A stretch of 32,889 nt of DNA, taken from positions 1-32,889 of the forward strand of contig WYBU01000139.1 in NCBI GenBank assembly GCA_011525745.1. Reading direction: 5' to 3'. Within the stretch, counting starts at the first letter, position 1. Each line of letters begins with the position of its first letter. Shown here piece after piece: positions 27,609 to 32,889 of the stretch. Source of the stretch: Planctomycetaceae bacterium. GTDB lineage: Bacteria; Planctomycetota; Phycisphaerae; UBA1845; UTPLA1. The position numbers and the translations under genes were made by a program. Below the pieces are notes generated by a model. It was not told the DNA's origin. It searched no databases and was given only the letters and a program-made list of their open reading frames with translations.

Positions 27609-29117
27609 TCACTTCACGCCGTGCATCATGCGTTTCAGAATCGGGGTCGGGATAAACAAGAGCACGGCGGCCGCCGCCGATACGACGAAGATCCAGAAGA
27701 ACACCGTTTCGAATCCATAGTGCTCGGTCTTTCCGCCGATCAGCCCGCCGAAGATGTTGCCCAGCGAGGACGAAAGGAACCACACACCCATAAAGGTCCC
27801 CACGAGCCGCATCGGCGACAGCTTTGTAATCGTGGACAATCCGACCGGCGACAAACATAGTTCGCCCGTGGTGTGCAGCAGAAAGCCCAGTACGAGGAAG
27901 AAGATGTTGCACGTCCCATTCGGACCGGCTTCCTTTGCACCCAGGTACATGACGAAGAATCCGGCCCCTAGCTGCGCAAGGCCGAGTGCGAACTTCAGCG
28001 GGCTGGACGGTTCCATGCGTCGTTTGTCGAGCCACACCCAAAGCTTGGCGAAAGGAATGCCAAGAAACACAATGAAGAACGGATTGATCGAAGCCGTCAG
28101 GAACGACGCGGTCAATTCGCCGAAAATCGGTACCGTGCGATCGACGTGACGATCGGTGAACAGGTTGATGGCGCTGCCGGCGAGTTCAAAGAACGCCCAG
28201 AACATCATCGAGAAGGAACACAGGATGATGATGACGATCATGCGGCCGGCCTCTTCACGCGTGCCGCGCGTCACCTCGTAAATCAGGTATGCAAGCACCG
28301 GCAGGGCAACAATCAGCGCCAGATTCTGCACGTATGACGGCCGCGACATGAGGATGGATGCCAATCCGATAAACGCGATCACGCCGACTGCCAATGCGAA
28401 CAGTGTTCCCGCGCCCGAGCGGCGCTGCCCCTCCTTGGGAGCGGGTGGAAGGCCCTTGCCCTGAAGCGCCGGTGTGCCGAAGAAGAAGATGATCTGGCCG
28501 ATCAGCATGCCCGTGCCGGCCAGCAGGAACCCCCAGTGCCAGCCGAGTTTCTCCGCAGCCTGGCCCGAGAAGCCGGCACAAAACGCGCCGATGTTGATGC
28601 CCATGTAGAAAATGGTGAACGCGCCGTCTCGACGAGCATCGCCCTGCGGATAGAGGCTGCCGACAATTGTCGAAATATTGGGCTTGAAGAAACCGTTGCC
28701 CGCAGCCAGCATGCCCAGCCCCAGGAAGAACAGGATGTTGCGCGTTTCGGGGTTCGCGACGCCATCCAGCATCAGGGCATGGGCGGCCAGCGTAAACTGC
28801 GCCGCCGCCATCAGGATGCCGCCGATCACAATTGCCCTTCGTTGTCCCAGCAGCCGATCGGCCAGCATTCCGCCGACGAAGGGCGCCGCATAAACGAAGC
28901 CCAGGTAGGCGCCATAGACTTCGTTGCCGATTTGCTGCGTGAACAGCAGCGCCTTCGTCATGTAGAGGACTAGAAAGGCGCGCATGCTGTAAAAGCTGAA
29001 TCGTTCCCACATCTCCGTGAAGAACAGGACGTACAACCCGGTAGGATGTCCCATGAATTCGCGAGGTCTGGGCGTTGCGTAGTCCGGATCGAACGCAGAA
29101 TTAGGCGTACTCGACAT
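27609..29117 (-). CDS. peptide MFS transporter, POT/PTR2 family
   Basis: A 502-aa inner-membrane proton-coupled peptide transporter. TM1 holds E35-M-W-E38-R39 in TEMWERFSFYSMRAFLVLY, the POT signature, and GGMLADRLLGQRRAIVIGG is the MFS motif A region after TM2. KPNISTIVGSLYP and FYMGINIGAFCAGF match the second PTR2 signature. The C-terminal half has FWAFFELAGSAINLF and LHTTGELCLSPVGLSTITKLSP, both well conserved in the family. The rest is regular hydrophobic segments with no large insert. AAAGGA precedes the ATG by about 8-9 nt. It points toward the other POT gene, with 87 bp between the stops and no clear terminator. Confidence 0.93.
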   Translation of the reverse strand: MSSTPNSAFDPDYATPRPREFMGHPTGLYVLFFTEMWERFSFYSMRAFLVLYMTKALLFTQQIGNEVYGAYLGFVYAAPFVGGMLADRLLGQRRAIVIGGILMAAAQFTLAAHALMLDGVANPETRNILFFLGLGMLAAGNGFFKPNISTIVGSLYPQGDARRDGAFTIFYMGINIGAFCAGFSGQAAEKLGWHWGFLLAGTGMLIGQIIFFFGTPALQGKGLPPAPKEGQRRSGAGTLFALAVGVIAFIGLASILMSRPSYVQNLALIVALPVLAYLIYEVTRGTREEAGRMIVIIILCSFSMMFWAFFELAGSAINLFTDRHVDRTVPIFGELTASFLTASINPFFIVFLGIPFAKLWVWLDKRRMEPSSPLKFALGLAQLGAGFFVMYLGAKEAGPNGTCNIFFLVLGFLLHTTGELCLSPVGLSTITKLSPMRLVGTFMGVWFLSSSLGNIFGGLIGGKTEHYGFETVFFWIFVVSAAAAVLLFIPTPILKRMMHGVK

Positions 29118-29289
29118 GCAACTCGTCCTTTCTTGACCCGTCGGAACGCGAGGAAGTTACACGCTTCAGCGTCGCGCTGCAATTGCCGCAACGGCCACCA
29201 ACGGCCCGCACTCGAGCGCAACGCACGCCTGTCGTCCACGATCGCCCATGCGGCTACAATGGCCCCCCGACCACGAGCGACGCCGCATC

Positions 29290-29955
29290 ATGACCCAGCC
29301 CGCACCCTCGTCTTCGACCGCCGACCACCTCCGGCCATCCGCCGCGCTGCTGTTTGTGCCCAACGGCACCGCGTTCCTGGCCGGCCTGTGCATCATGATC
29401 GTCGAGCTGCTCGCCGGGAACGTCATCGCCGGCTTCCTCGGCGGCTCGCTTTACACCTGGACCTCGGTCATCGGCGTCATCATGGCCGGCATCGCGGCGG
29501 GCAACTACGTCGGCGGCCGGCTGGCGGACCGGTTCATGGCCGACCGGCTGCTGGGTCTGTTGTTCCTGTTGTCGGCCGCGGCCTGCGCGACGATCCTTCC
29601 GCTCAACGGGCTGGTCGGCGCGGCCCTGGACGGCTGGGATGTAACGCCCGGACGGATCGCCGTGCACGTCTTCGCGGTGTTCTTCGTGCCGGGCGGGCTG
29701 CTCGGGACGATGAGCCCCGTCATTGCCAAAATGGCGTTGGACCGCGGCCTGGCCACCGGCCGCACGGTGGGGAGCGTTTATGCCGCCAACGCCGCGGGCA
29801 GCATCGTGGGCACGTTTCTGACCGGGTTCTATCTTACGCCGAACTTTCCCACGTCGCGTACCATCTGGACGGTGGCTATCCTTCTGAGCATCATCGGTGT
29901 CTGCTATCTTGCTGCGGCGTCGGTCAGGAGGAATCGCCGCGCGAACAGTGCGTAG
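29290..29955 (+). CDS. stand-alone membrane domain of the fused spermidine-synthase type
   Basis: A 221-aa membrane protein that resembles the N-terminal half of proteins annotated as fused MFS/spermidine synthase. The markers are AFLAGLCIMIVELLAGNVIAGFLGGSLYTWTSVIGVIMAGIAAGNYVGGRLADR near residues 29-80, SPVIAKMALDRG, and TVGSVYAANAAGSIVGTFLTGFYL near 170-195. I count about six membrane segments. The aminopropyltransferase-like domain that normally follows is absent: the frame stops at ANSA, about 15 bp before a run of palindromic repeats. I could not find that domain in any frame downstream. The start is uncertain (ATG 29290 has no Shine-Dalgarno; an ATG at 29248 is in frame). Either a natural single-domain form or a truncation. 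Confidence 0.65.
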   Translation: MTQPAPSSSTADHLRPSAALLFVPNGTAFLAGLCIMIVELLAGNVIAGFLGGSLYTWTSVIGVIMAGIAAGNYVGGRLADRFMADRLLGLLFLLSAAACATILPLNGLVGAALDGWDVTPGRIAVHVFAVFFVPGGLLGTMSPVIAKMALDRGLATGRTVGSVYAANAAGSIVGTFLTGFYLTPNFPTSRTIWTVAILLSIIGVCYLAAASVRRNRRANSA

Positions 29956-29961
29956 CTTCGC

Positions 29962-30168
29962 GCGGCATGGGCGTGCAGCCCGTGGATGTCCCGCCGCTTG
30001 CGCGGCGGGTTCTGATTGTGTGGCACAGCCGCCCTCGGCTGTGTCCGCGTGGCACGGCCCGCCCCTGGGCGCGGGTGCAGCCCGTGTGAATTCGAGCCCC
30101 AAGCGCCAGCGCCGGGGTTGCCCGCTCGTCGTGGCGTGGCCGCGGCGCTGGCGCTTGCGGCTCGGATC
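29962..30168. repeat. composite repeat block with A, B and C-like palindromes
   Basis: In order: a B-like piece (GGCGTGCAGCCCGTG), a CCGCCGCTTGCGCGGCGGG hairpin, a family A hairpin at 30022-30041, a B-like GGGTGCAGCCCGTGTG, and a C' inverted repeat. The C' repeat has arms 30088-30114 and 30143-30168 around a 28-nt loop. It resembles the unit of the array at 32378 onward and fills the gap before mlaE. Confidence 0.82.
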
Positions 30169-30247
30169 AGACCGCGTCTCGCCCCGCAGGCGGCGGAGCG
30201 GGCGCATCGCCACGTAACGAATCGGCGCACAGGAGAGGTCTTCTTCC

Positions 30248-31078
30248 GTGAACGGCTTATCACTCGGCGGCGAACGCTCACCGCTGCGGCGCCTGGTCGA
30301 AGCGCTCGAGGCCTTCGGCCGCTTCTGCGAATTCAGCGCCGCCGCCATCTCCGGCTCGCTGGCCCTGCGCGACACGCGCCGCACGCTGCGACTGCTGATG
30401 CCCCAGTTCTATGAAGTCGGCTGCCGCACCGTGCCCGTGATTCTGGTTACCGGCGCGTTCGTCGGCATGGTGCTGGCGGTGCAGTCGGTGGCGCAGTTCA
30501 AGTCGGTCGGCGTCGAAGACCGCATGGGCGTCGTCATCAACGTTTCGGTCGTGCGCGAGCTGGGGCCGGTGCTGGCCGCCGTGATGCTGGCCGGTCGCAT
30601 CGGCGGCGCGCTGACGGCCGAGCTGGGCACGATGAACGTGACCGAGCAGATCGACGCGCTGCGCGCCATGGGTTCCGATCCGATCCGCTATCTGGTCGTG
30701 CCGCGGTTCCTGGCCTGCCTGATCCTCACGCCGATCTTGACGTTGTACTGCGATCTGATGGGCGCGGCCGGCGGCGCGTTCATCGCGGTGACGATCAACC
30801 ACGTCGAACGCGGCCCCTACTGGTCGTTTACCGCCAACGCGCTGGAAACGTTCGACGTTCTCACCGGGCTGATCAAGGCGTTCGTTTTCGGCGGGACGAT
30901 CGGGTTGATCAGTTGTTACAAGGGTTTCAATTGCCGTGCGGGCGCCCAGGGCGTCGGGGCCGCCTGCACCGAGGCATTTGTGAGTAGTTTTATCGCGATT
31001 CTCGTGCTCGACTTTTTCCTGGCCTATTTTCTCCAGAGCCTGGGCGTCGCGATCTGGGGATTCAAGCCGCTGTTCTGA
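30248..31078 (+). CDS. mlaE: MlaE/YrbE-family ABC transporter permease
   Basis: The inner-membrane permease of an Mla-type phospholipid ABC transporter that maintains outer-membrane lipid asymmetry. The 276-aa protein has the family core: VILVTGAFVGMVLAVQSVAQF, RELGPVLAAVMLAGRIGGALTAELGTMNVTEQIDALRAMGSDP (about residues 98-140, the MlaE signature) and PRFLACLILTPILTLYCDLMG. A late SCYKGFNCRAGAQGVGAACTEAFV segment is also typical. The start codon is GTG at 30248 with AGGAGAGG upstream. mlaF lies 420 bp downstream in the same direction, an unusually wide gap for this pair and one filled with repeats. MlaD is not in the window and may follow the end array. Confidence 0.93.
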   Translation: MNGLSLGGERSPLRRLVEALEAFGRFCEFSAAAISGSLALRDTRRTLRLLMPQFYEVGCRTVPVILVTGAFVGMVLAVQSVAQFKSVGVEDRMGVVINVSVVRELGPVLAAVMLAGRIGGALTAELGTMNVTEQIDALRAMGSDPIRYLVVPRFLACLILTPILTLYCDLMGAAGGAFIAVTINHVERGPYWSFTANALETFDVLTGLIKAFVFGGTIGLISCYKGFNCRAGAQGVGAACTEAFVSSFIAILVLDFFLAYFLQSLGVAIWGFKPLF

Positions 31079-31096
31079 CGCCGCGCGGTTGTGTGG

Positions 31097-31116
31097 CACA
31101 GCCGCCCTCGGCTGTG
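31097..31116. repeat. family A hairpin after mlaE
   Basis: CACAGCCGCCCTCGGCTGTG, identical to the copies at 12968, 24501 and 30022 and the reverse complement of the copy at 3630. It lies 19 bp after the mlaE stop. Confidence 0.9.
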
Positions 31117-31196
31117 ATGTGGCGCGGCCGCCCGCGGCGCCGGCGCTCCTGGCTTGGTTGACGGGGCACAGCGGCACGACGAGACGCGCACGAAAG

Positions 31197-31322
31197 TAAG
31201 GAGTCGCGCTCAGATAACCTGAACGATGGTCCTGGGTGGTACGGGCATCTTGCCCGTTCCGGACGGGCGAGACGCCCGTACCACCCCTCTTCCATTCGTT
31301 CACCTTATTTCCGCGCTATGCC
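31197..31322. repeat. family D element, copy 2
   Basis: The nested palindrome at 31234-31286 (GGGTGGTACGGGC ... GCCCGTACCACCC) matches 18146-18198 in opposite orientation over 53 nt with about three differences. The left flank (TAAGGAGTCGCGCTCAGATA...) and right flank (CTCTTCCATTCGTTCACC...) also match the inverted copy 1, which sets the ends near 31197 and 31322. Confidence 0.82.
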
Positions 31323-31498
31323 AAAGCGTTGCGCGTGGAGCGCGAAGCGGACGCTTCGGCGCGCGCGGATGCACGTGCGGCCTTCGATGCCCTGACGCCT
31401 GCGCGCGTGCGCGGTTCGTTGTGAGGTTCGGCTGACGGGCGGCGCACCGCGGCGATCCCTTACGGTCGCGGTTCGGATCAGGAGAACGGCGCGGAAGT

Positions 31499-32275
31499 AT
31501 GTCCGACAACGGCCAGCCCATCATCGAACTGCGCGACGTCTGGAAGCGCTTCGGACGCCTGGAAGTCCTGCGCGGTCTCAGCCTGCGCCTCGAGCCGGGC
31601 CACACGACCGTCGTGATCGGCGAGTCGGGCACCGGCAAGAGCGTGCTGCTGAAGCATCTGGTGGGCCTGCTCCGGCCGGACGGCGGCGAGGTGTATTTCC
31701 ACGGACGGCGCATCGACACGATGTCGGAAATCGAGCTGGTCGACGTGCGACGGCGCTTCGGCTTTCTGTTTCAGGGCGGCGCGCTGTTCGACTCGCTGAC
31801 CGTCGCCGAGAACGTCGCATTTCCGCTCGTCGAGCACGGCCGCAAGCCTCCGGCCGAGATCGAGCGAATTGTCGAGGAGCGATTGCGGATGGTCGGCCTG
31901 GACGGTTTGCAGGCCCGGAAGCCCGCGCAGCTATCGGGCGGCCAGAAGAAGCGCGTCGCGCTGGCGCGGGCGATCGCGCTGGATCCCGAAGTAGTGCTGT
32001 ACGACGAGCCGACGACCGGACTTGATCCGGTACGCTCGGACGTGATCAATGAACTGATACTTCGTTTGAAACAACGGTTGAACGTGACGGGCATCGTCGT
32101 GACGCACGACATGACCAGCGCCTACAAGGTGGCCGATCGCATCATTCTGTTGCATGAAGGTCGAATCGTGGCCGACGGACCGCCGGAGTTGTTTCGCACG
32201 AGCACCGATCCGCAGGTGCGGCGATTCGTGGATGGCCGGGCCGATGAGAAGGATCTGTCGGCGTTGAATGAGTAG
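31499..32275 (+). CDS. mlaF: MlaF-family ABC transporter ATPase
   Basis: The cytoplasmic ATPase partner of MlaE. The 258-aa protein has every ABC motif: Walker A GESGTGKS (41-48), Q-loop Gln92 in FLFQGGALFDSLTVAENV, signature LSGGQ (145-149), Walker B VVLYDE (165-170), D-loop TTGLDP and switch His203. FQGGALFDSLTV followed by NVAFPLVEH is typical of the Mla/Ttg2A subgroup rather than other importers. AGGAG stands about 13 nt before the ATG and GGAAG very close to it. There is no fused permease. The gene is followed by about 100 bp and then a long tandem array. Confidence 0.94.
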   Translation: MSDNGQPIIELRDVWKRFGRLEVLRGLSLRLEPGHTTVVIGESGTGKSVLLKHLVGLLRPDGGEVYFHGRRIDTMSEIELVDVRRRFGFLFQGGALFDSLTVAENVAFPLVEHGRKPPAEIERIVEERLRMVGLDGLQARKPAQLSGGQKKRVALARAIALDPEVVLYDEPTTGLDPVRSDVINELILRLKQRLNVTGIVVTHDMTSAYKVADRIILLHEGRIVADGPPELFRTSTDPQVRRFVDGRADEKDLSALNE

Positions 32276-32377
32276 TTGGTGTGTCGGGTGGCCCACCGCG
32301 TTGCGGTGGGGTCACGATGATGGGAGTGGGAGCGGATGGACTCCCCTTGGGGACGCCGGGATTGCCGAGGGGCGCGG

Positions 32378-32889
32378 ATTCGCACGGGCTACAAGCCCGT
32401 GCCACGCGGGCTGGTCCGAGCCGCAAGCGCGAGCGCTGCGGTGCGCGTCCCGTCGTTCGGGCGGCCCCGGCGCTTGCGCTTGGGTCTCGGATTCGCACGG
32501 GCTACAAGCCCGTGCCACGCGAAATGGTCCGAGCCGCAAGCGCCAGCGTTGCGGTGAACTCCCGGCGTACGGGCGACCCCGGCGCTTGCGCTTGGGTCTC
32601 GGATTCGCACGGGCTACAAGCCCGTGCCACGCGGGATGATCCTAGCCGCAAGCGCGAGCGCTGCGGTGCGCGTCCCGTCGTGCGGGCGATCCCGGCGCTT
32701 GCGCTTGGGTCTCGGATTCGCACGGGCTATAAGCCCGTGCCACGCGGGATGATCCGAGCCGCAAGCGCGAGTGCTGCGGTGAACGTCCCGTCGTTCGGGC
32801 GGCCCCGGCGCTTGCGCTTGGGGCTCGGATTCGCACGGGCTACAAGCCCGTGCCACGCGGGATGATCCGAGCCGCAAGCGCGAGTGCTG
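32378..32889. repeat. 112-113-bp tandem array of B and C' palindromes
   Basis: The B hairpin CGCACGGGCTACAAGCCCGT begins at 32381, 32494, 32606, 32719 and 32832, so the period is 112-113 bp. Each unit also contains an inverted pair with outer arms CCGAGCCGCAAGCG and CGCTTGCGCTTGGGTCTCGG around a variable GTCCCGTCGTTCGGGCG loop. Four full units are seen and the fifth runs off the window end. The units differ by scattered substitutions. Open frames on both strands here are repeat translations, not genes. The stretch 32276-32377 just before it shows nothing I recognise. Confidence 0.93.

Larger units (their letters stand above)
31079..31498. other. repeat-filled gap between mlaE and mlaF
   Basis: 420 bp without a convincing gene. 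It holds a family A hairpin (31097-31116), a family D element (31197-31322), and near 31454-31478 a C-like half arm (ATCCCTTACGGTCGCGGTTC) directly upstream of the AGGAG for mlaF. A short frame ending at 31424 (ALRVEREADASARADARAAF) is Ala/Arg-rich and starts within the D element, so I do not call it. Confidence 0.65.

Noticed and set aside
29046..30089. 347-aa plus-strand frame overlapping the membrane-domain gene
   Set aside because: It is Arg/His-rich, out of frame with the clearly hydrophobic 29290-29955 protein, and ends in translated repeats.

Overview
The window is GC-rich and looks like a chromosomal segment of a planctomycete, most likely near Phycisphaerae. The reasons are a giant secreted protein built on D-C-N-x-N-G-x-P-D-E-C-D repeats with a dockerin-like tail, a DUF2617-like protein, and many short palindromic repeats between genes. 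The lineage is an inference from gene style. No rRNA, tRNA, transposase, integrase or CRISPR array was found.

Layout. A 27-bp palindromic tandem array fills 1-485, followed by one small unknown gene on the minus strand. korA-korB (1650-4749, plus) encode a two-subunit 2-oxoacid:ferredoxin oxidoreductase. On the minus strand, a glycogen debranching enzyme and a small ACT-domain protein form a unit (7488 to 4896). A DUF2617-like gene (minus) and nadA (plus) are divergent. Then come iorA and a three-part fusion of IorB with an ADP-forming acyl-CoA synthetase (14838 to 9836, minus), and clpC (17707 to 15206, minus). A DUF1643 gene precedes the giant secreted protein (19450-24306), which ends at a good intrinsic terminator. 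Two convergent POT/PTR2-type transporters follow; the first has a very large hydrophilic insert. The window ends with a stand-alone spermidine-synthase-type membrane domain, mlaE, mlaF and a 113-bp tandem array that runs off the end.

How the genes fit. iorA and the iorB fusion make a short pathway: aromatic 2-oxoacid to aryl-acetyl-CoA plus reduced ferredoxin, then to aryl acid with ATP formed by the fused synthetase. KorAB does related chemistry on 2-oxoglutarate or a similar acid. mlaE/mlaF are the permease and ATPase of a lipid-asymmetry importer.

The most unusual feature is the non-coding repeat system. At least four palindromic families recur: A, the 20-bp hairpin CACAGCCGAGGGCGGCTGTG; B, a CACGGGC..GCCCGTG hairpin; C, 31-bp inverted arms around a 113-115-bp core whose sequence varies; and D, a 125-126-bp element present in both orientations. 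A, B and C occur in a fixed order at several sites. One C element supplies the last ~30 codons of iorA, where related enzymes usually carry a ferredoxin domain.
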